Of a stretch of DNA of 64,000 nucleotides, positions 1 to 11,229 are shown piece by piece; positions within the stretch are counted from its first letter, which is position 1; every line of letters starts with the position of its first letter. The notes under the pieces are model-generated. The model had not been told where the DNA came from, did no database searches, and saw nothing but the letters and a program-made list of their open reading frames with translations. The stretch spans positions 1 to 64,000 of the forward strand of contig QVRM01002152.1 of assembly GCA_003439945.1 (NCBI GenBank). Direction: 5' to 3'. Made by a program: the position numbers and the translations under genes. The DNA comes from Dermanyssus gallinae (taxonomy: Eukaryota > Arthropoda > Arachnida > Mesostigmata > Dermanyssidae).

Positions 1-139
1 ATTACAATTAGCGGTAGTATTCTTTATAGACCGTAGAACCAGGTGGCAAATATTCGTGGAAAACGATTCCCTTGCACTCGAACAAAATAGTCAAATGAGG
101 TTTGGTGTTGGATCTGTTCTGTCTGAATTTCGTTGATCG

Positions 140-540
140 TATATTGAATTTCAAACGGCTTTCGATTGCCTCTTAAGAGACCGTTTACTAGACACTCTAT
201 ACACAAGGTTGAGCGCAACGGGCGCACTTTAACACCTTTAATTTGGGTATAATTTGGGTAAACGCGGCGACCACGCCCGTGACACGAACTATCGGCGCAT
301 TCCAAGGGGACTTAGCTAGTCCTTTCGTTTTATTTTGTATTTAACTGGATTCGTAAATTTAATGCGTAACCTTAAAGCTCATTTTGTATTTTATACCAAC
401 GATTTCGTCACTCTAGCAAAATCGCGTAACTATTTACGGTTTGACCTCGACGAAACTGCGAAATGGCATGGAAAAAACCGGATCAAGATCAACGCAGAAA
501 CGTCAAATGTTTTACGCTTTAGTAGAGGAGGGTCATATGC
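140..540 (+). pseudogene. LINE reverse transcriptase fragment (decayed)
   Basis: Two pieces of a non-LTR retrotransposon RT lie in order in different frames. The first (140-231) reads the palm motif A region as FQTAFDCLL. The second (from about 335) reads a degenerate catalytic box, YTNDFVTLAK, followed by a thumb-like stretch ending near KINAETSNVLRF. The second piece aligns by eye with the RT at 45320-45976, which reads FYADDLVILAK at the same place, so both come from one LINE family. The second Asp of the YADD box is retained but the first is Asn, and frameshifts separate the blocks, so this copy is dead. The 5' part lies outside the window or is lost. Further decayed 3' sequence may run to about 800. 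Confidence 0.6.
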
Positions 541-605
541 GGTCAGAGATCATCGTCTAGAATATTATGGAATATTATGCGGTCAGAGATCATCGTCTAG
601 AATAT
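536..605. repeat. 40-bp tandem duplication
   Basis: A segment containing GGTCAGAGATCATCGTCTAG occurs at 541 and again at 581, with near-identical flanks. It lies inside the decayed RT fragment and looks like a local duplication. Confidence 0.85.
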
Positions 606-609
606 AATT

Positions 610-1700
610 AGACATGCGTGCCTAAACCAAGAAATATTAATACCAAAAATGGTATACTCTACGAGAAGCTCAACATACCTTTCTCACCGAGATTTCAGAT
701 CCCCTATACCGCCCGAGTCTAATTCCGCATTTCATCGAGACAATTCTCCGAACTTCCGAAGAAAAAGTTATCACAAGGGCCAGATCCGGAATATAGGGTT
801 TGTTTAATATACTCGAACCTCAATTTAGCCAGTTTGCCAAAGCCAATGACGCGACTAGTATGCAGCAACATTGTCCTGATGAATCAGAATACTTTCTTCG
901 GCAAAGCTGGTAGCTTTTCAGTGAGTTCTTACTGCAGGCAGTCCAAAAGAAGTACCGTGAGCACCGCGTAACTCAGCTTTTACTTGGGTTGCATTCAAAC
1001 CTGTAAAAGAAAAATGCTTGATAACCGCTTAAAACTCCTTTTCCAATTTTTATTTTTCTTCTAATTTTTAAAACCTTGTCGATATGTTGCACGGAAAGGA
1101 AAGCGGTCAAACGGAATTGTAACGGCCACTACCGTTATACTTTGACTGCTAGCAAGATGAAAAATTGCCCTTTCTATTAGCGCTTAAATTCGAATTGTAA
1201 GTAGCTTATTTTAAGAACATTTCGAACTGCCTAGTAAATACCTATGTTACTCCCTGACGCTCTTCTCGTTTCTGGGTTAAGCACCTTTCATTGGGATAGA
1301 GCCTCTTCTTTAAAATCTCAATCTGTTTTTTTATGCACCCATTTCTAGTTCTAAGGGTTGCCCTGATTCTAAATGCCTAGTCCCATTCACATTTCCTAAC
1401 TAAACAATGCACTAATTCCTATTCCTTCCCGCATACCCAGCAAACCGTTGTTTCTAACTCCTTAAAACATTCTCGATGACCCTGTATTTAACATACTTGC
1501 TTTCGCATCTGCTAACAACTTGCTTCCTCTTGTATTATCATATATAACCATTCTATCCCACTCCGTTTCTGCCATTATGTTCCACTGTTTACATCACAGT
1601 ACTATTTTTACACTTATTTTCTTAGAAAGTAATGCATCTTTGTGTCGATAGCTAGATTATATATATATATAGATACATTTTTAAGAAGGTTGTTTTTAAT
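610..1700. other. No recognisable gene; decayed AT-rich sequence
   Basis: Apart from possible RT remnants up to about 800 and a short (AT)n tract near 1659-1671, I see no coding signal, RNA gene or element end here. Confidence 0.5.
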
Positions 1701-1774
1701 TCTAGACTATCATCCGTCTCCAACGGGCTTTGAACTCACCGCGTATATTAAATGCACCGAGGGCCGGACATGTT
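1701..1774. repeat. Dispersed repeat, copy 1 (partner at 3341)
   Basis: About 74 bp beginning TCTAGAC and ending GGACATGTT matches 3341-3414 with scattered substitutions and small indels. Both copies lie near LINE fragments, so this may be untranslated sequence of an R1-like element. Confidence 0.6.
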
Positions 1775-2174
1775 GATATATCTAGCGTTTTCCCAACTCC
1801 CCCTGTCTTCGTACTTCATTCATTTCATAACAATTAGGGCCAAGCAGTCGAAGCAAGACCAGTCTGGTGACGAGGCCGCAGGCTTCGTTGGTTAAACGGT
1901 TGGTTGTAAATCGCATAGAGAAGATAAGCAAACTGGTACTGGGCTACGAAAGAGTGGACAGCAATAAAGGAGGCAGACAAGCGCCCGCATACACGGCAGA
2001 AGCGAAAGAGTAGAAGATAATGTTCAGTAGAAACATGCACGCTAGTTGAGCATTAAGAGGACGAAATTGGCCGGGTCAGACACAATTCCGAAAGTGCCGC
2101 TGGGATATGAAGGCCCGTGGGATCACACCACGGAGAAAGCGAGGGTTTGCACAATGAAGGCAATCTCACTATAT

Positions 2175-2530
2175 GCTGGCAGCTTTTGGCATTCACCAAG
2201 GGATAAGATAGTGCAAGAGAGGTCAGAACGGGAGCGCCGGGAGCAAATCTGAGGTTACTTATCAACATCTTAAAACGAAACACGGTGCTGATTGATAGCG
2301 GGGTCAGCATTGCGTGGAAGGTGACTCAAACCACAGGTGTCGCGCAGTGCGATTGACTGAGTCCACTGACGTCTTCCGTACTTCCCCTTGGACTGCCAGA
2401 GCGGATAAGGACAGGCTGGACGCCGGCGAGAGTAGACCAGAATATTACTGTAAGCAGAGGATGTGGTCATCTTTGGTTTCAGTTCTTTCAGGGCAAAACA
2501 AGCCATAGATTGATAAGTTATATTTATGGA
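2175..2530 (+). pseudogene. LINE reverse transcriptase relic
   Basis: Forward-strand frames read PRDKIVQE, then an RT finger/palm stretch TVLIDSGV..TGVAQCD and LSPL, then ERIRTGWTPARV. A degenerate catalytic box (AEDVVIFGF in place of YADD) follows near 2455. The same blocks occur in the - strand LINE at 15870-16750 (PRDKIVEE, TTVAQGDGLSPLLF, ERIRTGC), which identifies the family. An in-frame stop replaces the residue after QCD, and the Gly of the usual QGD is Cys. The copy is truncated at both ends and inactive. The neighbouring 1834-2170 stretch has open frames but no recognised motif. Confidence 0.65.
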
Positions 2531-2879
2531 TGAGAAGGGTTTGAAGGTAAATTGGAGAATCTCAGTAGATGTAACAATCCAGCCGCATAGCCAGGGGTGA
2601 AGTTCTTCAAATAAGGGGAACGAAAATAAAATTTATAAATACATTTTCATACCTATGCTTTAAAAAAATCATGTCTAGTTAATAAAGTAAAGAACACTTG
2701 TAGCGTTAAAGACTCGGTGGAACTTTTGCTTTACACAAATGTGTTTCTATTCCTACAATTGTCTGTTATGTATCCCTCTCTTTATCAGCCCATACAATTA
2801 CCCCCACTTACCATATCTTACCATATCAAAATATATTTGTTTCCCTCCCTCTTCAACGTCTTTTCTGAACATCTCTCGT

Positions 2880-3310
2880 TAACCGCAAGATTGCCCATGG
2901 CTAACCTTTGGATCACATTTATCGCCCCCGCCAGCTCCGTCCGCACATCCAGTTGTCTCGCCTAATCGAGATCTTACTATAGTCAATGAGACCACGCTCA
3001 GCGACCATGGTGCCCTCCAGATAGGGGGACGAACCGACGCCCGCCTAAGCCGTGGTGGACGCTAGCGGTGAAGGAAGCGCGGCGGGATTGCATCAGGGCA
3101 AATCGCACCTTAAGATCACGGTGGCACCCGCCAAAGCAGCGGCATGGAGGAGGCTGGTGCAGGCGGTGGACGAAGACTCATAGGACTTGCCCTTCAGGGC
3201 GGCTATGGGCCCCGCTGCCGCCCGGAGTTCGTGACTGGACCGCTTGTAGAGGGCCGGTTTCCAGTCCGGTGAAAAGCGCTTATTTAGCGCTGATTCCCTA
3301 ACCGGGATCC
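2880..3310 (+). pseudogene. R1-like LINE: endonuclease C-terminus and linker relic
   Basis: Near 2970-3015 the + strand reads IVNETTLSDHGALQI. Its Ser-Asp-His is the terminal motif of apurinic-type (APE) endonucleases of LINEs. About 30 bp further on, PWWTLAVKEARRDCIRANR matches the tryptophan/arginine-rich segment that follows the endonuclease in R1-type elements. The frame then degrades. Together with the C-terminal zinc motif at 3600-3760, this marks an internally deleted R1-like copy on the + strand. Clade assignment is by motif style only. Confidence 0.6.
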
Positions 3311-3340
3311 GGTCCGGGGCCTCCCGCATATCGACCAATC

Positions 3341-3414
3341 TCTAGACCATTCTCTGTCCCCTACGGGCTTAGAATTCACCGTGAGGTATATTTTCAATGC
3401 ATAGAGGGCATGTT
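3341..3414. repeat. Dispersed repeat, copy 2 (partner at 1701)
   Basis: It begins TCTAGACC and ends GGGCATGTT and matches 1701-1774. It sits between the endonuclease remnant and the C-terminal RT remnant of the R1-like relic. Confidence 0.6.
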
Positions 3415-3523
3415 TTCTCATTAAGCATCGCTCGATGAAAACGAATCAAACGATTGACAGATCAAGACTTGGATTGAGCGCTCGCCCGCAAGGCCATCTT
3501 CACTGCATGCCCGCGAGTCGGCC

Positions 3524-3780
3524 GTGCCCGTGACAAACCCGCGAGCGCAGGACACGCACACTTCTACCCAACTTACAGCAATGGTACGACGGGCCCGGAC
3601 AGAGGCCTCTAGTGCATTTGGCCCAGATCTTCAGACGGGCCACGGACAGTTCCAGCGCTACTTAGTCATGATTGGAGAGGCGTCTGCATATGGATGTGCC
3701 CTTTGCGCGATAGGCCAGGCTGACGAAGTGAGCCACACAGTGGCTCAATGTAGCGCTCTAACAACGCCTTTTATCGGAGC
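3524..3780 (+). pseudogene. R1-like LINE: RT C-terminal zinc motif
   Basis: The frame reads LQTGHGQFQRYLVMIGEAS, then CALCAIGQADEVSHTVAQC. This is the Cys-x2-Cys..His..Cys motif at the C-terminus of R1-type ORF2 proteins, normally preceded by a TGHG..YL..IG segment. The same motif set occurs on the opposite strand at 4160-4340. The coding frame stops abruptly at a 14-nt poly(T), which is the poly(A) tail of a - strand element inserted here. The RT core is missing between this block and the endonuclease block upstream. Confidence 0.75.
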
Positions 3781-5092
3781 TTTTTTTTTTTTTTAGAGGA
3801 CTAACTGGAAAATGCGGTTGCACACGCGGGCACCGCAGCAAAGGAGCTCCCTGCAAGTGCGGACCGGTAGTGTGGGGCTCCAACCCACTAAAAACCAGTC
3901 GTGTCCCCGTCCCCCACGCTGACTGGGAACTGCTTGCGCATATCATCAAAGAGTCAGGGGGGCGAGTCTACTGGTCCAGGCGGATGTGTTCCCCGGGAGC
4001 CTCGGGGAGGCGCGAGCGGACTCGGAGGGAGGCCCTTGTCTTCTCTTGCAGTATGTTCTTAAAAGCTTGGGTCACTTTGTTCCATCCTGAAATTGATTCC
4101 GTCATTTTCATAGTGAGGTCGTGTAGGTTAAGAGCTGGGTTGTTACTTAAAAACTCCGTTCAGCTTGCGCGCTGCTCCGCCCATGACAGACACCTAAGCA
4201 CCGTGTGCTCTGGAGTGTCGTCGAGTCCATCGCCGCAGTGGACGCACGTGGGGCTGGGGACCTTTCCAATCCTGAACAGGTACGACTGGAAGTCGCCGTG
4301 ACCTGTGAGGACTTGGGTTGTGTGGAATGTAATTTCCCCCCCCCCCGGCCGGTTAAGCCAGCTTCTGATATTTGGGATCAGGGTGCGGAGGCTGGCGCCT
4401 GGGGCACCCTGTTCGAGGTCTTTCCCACTCCTCCTGCCAGAGGTCGATTGTACGCTGACGTGCCTCGTCTTTTTTGAGGCCTGGGTTATCCCATAAGCGG
4501 CGGCGCTCGGCTGCCTTTAAATCCCACGGGATCGTTCCGGCAAGGACGAAGGCCGCCGCGGCGCTAACCGTCCTGTACGCTGAGATTACCCTGAGAGCTC
4601 CGACCCTTTGGGCCCGACGCAGGCGAGTCCTGTTCGCGGCGAATTTTAGTGTGTTGGTGGGCCAGGCCGGAGCTCCGTACAGGGCAACCGACTCGGCCGC
4701 GGACATAATTATTCGTCTTCTCAGCTGCCGTGGACCATGTGTATTGGGCATGAGACGTGCGAAGTCATTGGCCGTATGTCGGAGCTTGCGTTTGCTCAAA
4801 GTACTCAAAGTTAGCAGCCCGCACCAAAGGAGTTACGGTTATGTTAACCATCCTGCGCGCTACCCTGTAATCTCCTCTATATTTCGATAGACCGTCTTGG
4901 GCAATGAGCATACTTTTATTAGCTTTACGATACGCGTTTATTTCCCCCTCCTCACAAGCGGCTTTATTTTCTTTTATCATTTTAGCCTTTTTATACATCC
5001 GACACGCACGTCTTTTGCACTTGCATAGAGCATTGACGATGCCCCACCACTTCTTCGTTTCTGCCTTCTCACTTTTGCTATCTCTACATTAA
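3781..5092 (-). mobile_element. R1-like non-LTR retrotransposon, internally deleted, poly(A) tail
   Basis: Reading on the - strand, 5092-4900 encodes the basic linker after the endonuclease (KKWWGIVNALCKCKRRAC, then MYKKAKMIKENKAAC). At 4808-4353 a 151-residue frame carries the thumb/connection region of R1-type RTs (LMPNTHGP, SVALYGAPAWP, RVISAYRTVSAAAAFVLAG). From 4345 to 4160 another frame reads LTGHGDFQSYLFRIGKVPS, then CVHCGDGLDDTPEHTVLRC, the C-terminal zinc motif. The whole RT palm is missing, so this is an internal deletion. The 3' end is a 14-nt poly(A), seen as poly(T) at 3781-3794. A related 3' end with the same terminal sequence lies at 55465-55720. The element sits within the + strand R1-like relic. 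Confidence 0.75.
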
Positions 5093-5099
5093 CCTGCCG

Positions 5100-6290
5100 T
5101 TGCATAGCACACACACACACACATTACTATAGAGAAAGTCTAATACATCTAGCATCCTTAAAATCTTATTACACGCACGCTCCCTAAAGCGTTTTAAACT
5201 GATATGCCACACGAATACGAATAGAACGGAAGTGACTAAACCGAAAACGGCGCATATCCGAGCGAGATTTTTCCACTTTAGTGACTTTTTGAGAGTTACG
5301 AATGGGACATATCGCTTCCAGGTCGCGCTTTCAAGCTAATTTAGTTGTGATCAAAGCGTGAAGCTGCGCAAACGAGATATTATGTGTTTGACCTGTGAAC
5401 GCGCAAACCTGAAGGACCAATGTGCGTGTTATTCATTCAAGCGAACATCCTAAAGGCAAATTCTCTTGTATGAGCAATTAGGCCAGGCGCTCATTATTTG
5501 CAGCCGTTGGACGCATAAATGCGTTTACGGCCGGTACGGTTACGGTCGATGTGCAAAACAAACAATTATTTTTGCGCCGTGCTTCACGGCTAACGTCTAT
5601 CTAGATTATATGCTGTACACTTGTTTTCTCTCCCTTTGTGTTTGCTTTTTGCAGGAAATCAGCTGTTTCATCAGCGACAAATGAAACACTTGACTTTAAG
5701 GCGGCAGTACTTTTTGTGCACAGCTGAGCATTGTAGATCGAATGCGCGAATATTTTTAATAATTTAGCCGACGGGACAGAATGGAGAAGATGGCGGCGTT
5801 GAAAACCTTGCGATGATGTTCTTAAAATTCTTAGCTAATGGCTAGGGTACTCGACTGAATCTGACTCCACCAGTGCGCCACATTGACGCGGGCGAACTTT
5901 GAATTCACGTTGATCCTGCCACACAAACTGTAAGAACTGTAAACGTTTGTGAGCAATTTTCTATATCGACAGCGATCCGATTCGTGCGCCCAAAGACAAT
6001 TCGAGACTAGTTCTTAGTCATGTCCCTTGGAGTCCATGACAAGGGTCCTGTTTCCAGTGATGTTCGATGTTTTTACAAATTCAAACCGATTAGCTCTCTT
6101 TTTCGATGTTTTCACCTTCTCTCAGTCCTATGTCTTGGCACCTTGGTAATTCCGACTCTAGTACCCTGGCAAGCCTGTTTGTGTAAGGAAGTTCCCCAAG
6201 AACTTGCTCAGCCAAGTAGCGATATGCTATCGCGTCGAGCGGCTGAAAAATTCGATAATAGGATTGGTGTGGTGTCGGAATCTGAACAGT
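5100..6290. other. No recognisable gene; (AC)n at 5108-5123
   Basis: Apart from a short (AC)n microsatellite, this stretch shows short open frames only, with no motif, splice context or element end that I can support. Confidence 0.5.
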
Positions 6291-6293
6291 CGG

Positions 6294-6312
6294 TCAATCA
6301 ATCAATCAATCA
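6294..6312 (-). repeat. 3' tail repeat of the CR1/L2-like LINE
   Basis: Tandem 4-bp units (TCAA on +, TTGA on -) form the 3' terminus directly after an AATAAA-containing segment. They mark the 3' boundary of the element. Confidence 0.8.
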
Positions 6313-6375
6313 GGTTTATTGACGTGCCCAACAAGTTGGCAATCTGTCATTTTTCATTCAAAATATACACAATAC

Positions 6376-6590
6376 ACGAGTGTTTGCACCGATCAAAAGT
6401 GTGCACGCGACAAAGTAATAAAATTGAGCATAAATAACACAACAGAAGTCTACGAGTATTTGCACAAATCAGAAGTGTATGCGCGACAAAGCAACACAAT
6501 TGAGCATGTTTAACACAACACCAGTCTAAAACCCTAGAACCAACCTAATACAAGTTTAAAACTTTAGAACCAACCCAACACAAGTTTAAT
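6376..6590 (-). repeat. Tandem repeats in the LINE 3' UTR
   Basis: Two ~73-bp units begin at about 6376 and 6449 (each with a GAGT.TTTGCAC start and ATTGAGCAT middle). Two ~32-bp units follow, each containing TTTAGAACCAACC or a close variant. They lie between the ORF2 stop and the 3' tail. Confidence 0.65.
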
Positions 6591-6620
6591 ACCTATATAG
6601 TAAAACAAATCTAAAACAAT

Positions 6621-7240
6621 TTACTCGGAGTCACTTGTTTCTTCGTTCTTCAGCAGTAAGAGAAGATGTCGTTTAAAAACAGCGGCCCGGCTTGCATTTC
6701 GGAGCGCCAAGGGCAGCTCGTTCCAGACCGTGGGCAGCATGTAGGCCAGTGAGTGCCGAAGTAGAGTGAGTCTGAACCCTGGCATTCTGAGTTGATTCCG
6801 GTAGCACTGCGACCGTACTGTGGAAAGGACGAAGTCAAAACACAATCTGAAGGTACTCCATTGTTTTGCATCTTATAGGCTAGCACGGCTAACTTTAAAC
6901 GTGTCAGCTGATCAAGCTTGAGAAGCCCGAGCCTGGTGTACCATGGAGTCACACTCGCGCGACGAGGAAGACCTATTATGGCTCTAACCGCGTCATTCTG
7001 AACGACCCTTAGTTTGTCTAGGGTCGTGGAATACGTGGTGCCCCACAGAGTAATTCCGAAAGTTAGAATTGGTTCCGCAAGCGCTTTGTAGACACGTACC
7101 AGAAGATCACACGAAGCCTTGGCTCTCCTCAAACGCACGAGTGAGACCACCACGGCGTAGCAGACCCTGACACTTGATCTCACTTGACTGTCCCATTTCA
7201 TATGCTCGTGTAGCACAATACAATACAAAGTCTCCTTTAT
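6621..7240 (-). pseudogene. CR1/L2-like LINE ORF2: RT thumb and C-terminal region
   Basis: The - strand frame reads KWDSQVRSSVRVCYAVV, then KALAEPILTFGITLWGTT and LDKLRVVQNDAVRAIIGLPRR, the post-palm region of CR1/Jockey-type RTs. After about 6840 the coding frame shifts to a second one that reads LRHSLAYMLPTVWNELPLALRNA and ends at 6621. This is the usual C-terminal TVWNELP..LR motif. It continues the RT at 7411-8445 after a frameshift near 7420 and a short gap. No zinc motif follows, as expected for this clade. Confidence 0.75.
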
Positions 7241-7410
7241 TGAAAAAGGGTGTTAAAATCACATGGTAGTCTTTACACTCATGGGCACGTCCCGAAACTC
7301 TCCATGCAAACGCGCTATTCACAACTTTGACATTAGCAACTTCCGGTGGAGTAATTGAGACACCACTACGTAGATTATTTGGACGTAATATGAAAAAGGT
7401 ACTAAATGTA

Positions 7411-8445
7411 TTACTCCAGATTCGTTTTTTTAAATCTCACGTCAACTTGCATTTGGTACTCGCTCACGGTTGGGAGTACGAGACTTTCGCGTCTTACATT
7501 GCAGCGCCATGCGACTCGTTTGACAATGCCAAGACATTTTGCCTCTGAGCTGAGAGGGATAGCAGACCCGCCTATTTGGAGGGAGATATTACCAGTTTTT
7601 AACTTCTGTCTCAATTCCCGTTGTGGGGTGTGGTAAAGAACGAGTGTCGTCTTCGTCGGGTTAACGACAAGACCAAATCTTTGAAATAAAGACATGGCCT
7701 TCTCAATACAGGTTTCAACTTGCTGGAGATTATACCTATTATTGGACAATTGGGAGGGTGAGACACGGAACAAGAGAGTGGTGTCGTCTGCATAAACGAT
7801 TGGGCGACAATCTACGTATCTCTCGATGTCCCGCAGGATGAAATTCATGTAGGTGATGAAGATAAAAGGTCCAAGAACCGACCCCTGGGGCGTACCAGTG
7901 GATACAATACCCGTCGCAGACCTTAGAGCTCCCACAGCCACAAATTGCCTCCGTCCACTAAGATACGATTTAAACCAAGATGTTACTGCTGGTGCGCAGC
8001 CTAGTTGCAGGAGCATCTTAAGAAACATAGAGTGCTCAAGGCAGTCGAACGCTTTGGCTACGTCAAGAAATGCACCAAGGCACATTTTTCAATCCTCCGC
8101 AGCTTTAATGATCTCCCACCATATATGTCCCAATGCCAGCTCAGTTGATCGTGCCTCCCTAAAACCGAATTGATTTTTAGAGAAGGAATTTAAGTAGTTT
8201 AATTGGCTTTCTAGCTGTTGTTTAGCAAGCTTTTCAAATACTTTTGAGACGAAAGACACTAAGGATATCGGGCGATAGTTACCAGGTTGGTCCCTCCCGC
8301 CTTTACCCTTATACAGTGGAAATACCGAAGATGTCTTAAGGCGTTCCGGAAACACGCCCGTTTTAATTGAAATATTGAATACGGCAGCTAGAGGAACCGC
8401 TAAAGCGTCAATTAATTTAGAGTGAAATTTACCCGGCACGTTTCC
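7411..8445 (-). pseudogene. CR1/L2-like LINE ORF2: reverse transcriptase core
   Basis: From 8439 the frame gives RT fingers (LKTSSVFPLYKGKGGRDQPGNYRPISL, abbreviated, then KNQFGFREARST). A single in-frame stop lies at about 8086-8088. From 8085 the palm follows: LDVAKAFDCLEH (motif A), STGTPQGSVLGP (motif B), IVYADDTTLLF (motif C, with both catalytic Asp intact) and NPTKTTLVLY (motif D). The frame is lost after about residue 190 (AKCLGI) near 7490. Only one stop interrupts the two longest segments, so this copy decayed fairly recently. Motif styles place it in the Jockey superfamily. The exact clade needs a tree. Confidence 0.85.
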
Positions 8446-8468
8446 ATCGCTATCGAGTGAGTCTGTCT

Positions 8469-10019
8469 TTACGTCTTTAGCAGCGATTCGCAGTTCCTGA
8501 GCTGTAATAGCACTAAAGGAAAATGCGTTGGGCTCGGAGCTCCATAGGTTTGAGAGAAAACTGTCAATCGGCTCTTAAGGAGAGAGCAAGGATGTAGTTT
8601 TTTACCGATAGATGAGAAGAAATCATTCAGTGCGTCCACTATCTCCTGGACCTCCTCCAGTTCCCTCTCTTCGACTAGTAGTCGACTCGGCACCGCTTCA
8701 GACTTTTTGCTACGGCCGCAGATTTCATTAAGGAAACTCCAGAGCTTGCCAGGGTTACGTACAGCGGCAAACTGTTGTTCGTAGTAGGTATCCCTAGCCA
8801 CTTTCAGTTCTACCTTGTACAACACCTGCAATCTCTGAAACGCCTCTTTGTCATCTGCGGACCGTGTGCTAACCCACTGGCGGCGAGTGCGATCGACAGC
8901 ATGTCTCAACCTAACCAAATTATTAGTGAACCAAGGCAAGCGATTTATCTTTTTCGAAGCCCTTCGCTGTCGTAACGGGAAGCAAGCGCTATACAGGAGC
9001 CGGAGCTTACCATTGTATGACTCGAAGGCCTCGTTGGGATCAGTTGAGTCGAGAACAGAAGACCAATCCACCCTGGTGACACCGTCTTGAAACTTTCGTT
9101 GGCTGTTTTCATCGAATCTCCTATAGAGACTCGCAGCGATCGAACTTGGTTTTATCGTCAACGACGCTAAAGATGCCTTGTTACCCGTCAGTGTGATCCC
9201 TACTGGGTAATGGTCGGAAAAGACCGTGTCCACGACAAACGGAAGGATACGGACATATCGCTTACAATTGGCAATAGCGACATGGTCTATGCACGAACCA
9301 AGTGACACTGCATCGGATCTAAGATTGGGACGAGTGATGATATTTATGGCCTGTTCAATGCCCTTGCTAGCAAGTCCAGGGCAGTATTCAGCACTCACAG
9401 CTTCGTTACTCAAAATATCAATGTTTGTGTCACCCAGAAGTACACAGGGCAGATCCCCAGTCGTTGTCATAAGGTCGTCTAAGATATCGATCAGAGTGCC
9501 GGCTGACCGGACCTCATTGGAGTACACCCCGACGACATAGCCATAAAAACCAGGGCGGCGAATTTTCAGCCTGATAGCCTGCACACTCCCGTCATCACTC
9601 GATCGTGTTGTCGATTCCACCAGATCAAGTGCAGAGTGCGCATAGATTGAGAGACCGCCTCCATTTCCACCAGGCCGGCACACAGACACACTAGTGTAGC
9701 CTCGTATGTTAAACAAGGCGGCGTCAGCGTCATTAAACCAGGTCTCACTCACCACCATGACATCCCAGTCCACACGTGAGCTATCCATAAGAAGCGTGAG
9801 ATCTTCGAACCTCGTCCCAGATAGGAGGTCCCGTGCATTTACATGCAATCCAGCAAAGCTGGTGTAGCCATCAGATAGGTCCTTCAGAGAAACCAGCCTA
9901 CAGAAACGAGAAGCCTCCTGTAGGTCGATATCTTCGAGGGGACTAGTCATGGATGGCGGGGGGATGCCCAACACCAACCGGGCCTTCTGGCGGCGGTCCT
10001 TGAGCTCCATCCCGCCCAC
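8469..10019 (-). pseudogene. CR1/L2-like LINE ORF2: APE endonuclease and linker
   Basis: This open frame has 516 codons. The endonuclease domain holds the usual acidic and His motifs: VVSETWFND (about residue 90), GGNGGGLSIYAHS, LLGDTNIDIL, SCIDHVAI and FSDHYPVGITL (about residue 285). A basic linker follows (LPWFTNNLVRLRHAVDRTRRQW, in part) and then NPGKLWSFLNEICG, which precedes the RT in this group. A frameshift near 8575 scrambles the last ~40 residues; the correct frame continues into the RT at 8445. The chosen start gives MGGMELKDRRQK, 50 bp downstream of the ORF1 stop. The endonuclease itself has no visible lesion. Confidence 0.85.
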
Positions 10020-10068
10020 GGCCTCAAAAATCGTTAAAGAAAGGACGCGCCCTTAAGCTATGTTTTAA

Positions 10069-11131
10069 TCAATATTCGTGGGATACCAGTCGGCCAAGAT
10101 CAGCAACTGGAACCTGGATTTTAAAGGAACAGACGATCTGTTCCTTCCCATGTCCACTAAGTTGCCAACATCGGACGACCGCAAAACCCAACGATTTACT
10201 AAACCGTTGGAGATTCATTGGTGTATAGCCAGGGTTACAGCCTCCAAGATACATGGAAGCCGTACCCGGGGCATCCTCCCTATATCGCTTTCTCGATGAA
10301 ACGTGGATGAAGCCATCCAGACCACCGCCGTCAGATCCATCTGGGCAGGGATCCCCATCCGCCAAACCAGAGCCAACCCGCCTTTGCTCTTTATCTACGA
10401 GCTCGGTATTGTTGCTCTCAGAGCCAGCACCATCCACGTTGTTGTTTGACATAATGCTGGCAGCTGTCCTCTCCTTTGGCTTGGGTGCGCCTGCGGTTGC
10501 GTGTTCTTATTTTGCTACTTTTTCTTTCTCCTCCTCGCCTTGCTTCGGTCCTTGAAGGGCCCGGCCTTTTTGTCCTCCTTGGCAGTATCGACACTGCCGG
10601 CGCCAGATAGAGAGTCACCTTCTTCGGTTGTTCGCAGGGTGGCTCCGTCGCAGGATAAGCCGAGGTGCTGCATGAGAAAGGCAATTGTCGTTCAATACGG
10701 TTGATGGCCAGGGTGTTGTTGGCGACGGCCAGTCTAACCGTTTGTAAGGCGTCTGCTTTTGCATATTGCTTTTTGTCCCCGTCGGCTGCCTTCCATTTTT
10801 CACAGTGGACGCACGTGAAGTTTCAGTTGGTTTCGTCCGGTCTCGCGGGCGCTACCATTGTCCGGCAAACTTCACAGCGGTCTGGCCTAATGAGGTAGGC
10901 AGTAATGTCCGCCTCCGCATCCAGCGACCGCCCCCCCATTCTGCTTGCTATGGCACCATCAGGAGTATCTTCTCTATCCAAGATGCTTTCATCTATGCCC
11001 TGTGTGAACTCGTAAAATGACTTCCTTGGTGTAAGCCCCATTTCTGGTGATGGCGAGCGGAGCGAGGTAAACCCCACTCTCCTTCGAATTCTTCCGTTCA
11101 ACTCCCTGCATCCGTTGACCGGCGTTTGCAT
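10069..11131 (-). pseudogene. CR1/L2-like LINE ORF1 with zinc-finger motif (frameshifted)
   Basis: Several overlapping - strand frames form one broken ORF1. The upstream part (11131-10823) ends in RCEVCRTMV, and after a stop the same reading continues NFTCVHCEKWK. The two Cys-x2-Cys pairs suggest a small zinc finger of the PHD/RING sort often seen in ORF1 of CR1-like LINEs. The segment ALQTVRLAVANNTLAINRI follows as a likely helix. The 3' part (10452-10069) is a Ser/Asn/Gly-rich region ending in LGRLVSHEY, just 50 bp before ORF2. At least two frameshifts are needed to join the parts. Nucleic-acid binding is inferred from position and Cys pattern only. Confidence 0.55.
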
Positions 11132-11229
11132 CCCGGCACTGCACTACGGCGCTTCTCGTCCTCAGTGCTACTTTCTCCGTACTCTCTCTCTCTCTAGCTT
11201 CAGCAGCCGGAGAGGTACAGTAGCAGCAG

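Larger units (their letters stand above)
6294..11131 (-). mobile_element. Near full-length CR1/L2-like LINE
   Basis: This is the best preserved element in the window. On the - strand it runs from an ORF1 (about 11131-10069) through an APE endonuclease/RT ORF2 (10019 to about 6640) to a 3' UTR and a short tandem-repeat tail. An AATAAA lies just before the tail (TTTATT at 6315-6320 on +), and the tail is about five units of TTGA (TCAATCAATCAATCA at 6294-6312 on +). Ending in short tandem repeats instead of poly(A) is typical of the CR1/L2 group of the Jockey superfamily, and the RT style (TGTPQGSVLGP, VYADDTTLLF) agrees. Only a few frameshifts interrupt ORF2. The 5' limit is not precisely defined. 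Confidence 0.8.

Noticed and set aside
7853..9540. Several + strand frames of 60-106 codons in the 6-11 kb region
   Set aside because: They are antisense to the LINE ORF2, whose - strand frames carry clear endonuclease and RT motifs.
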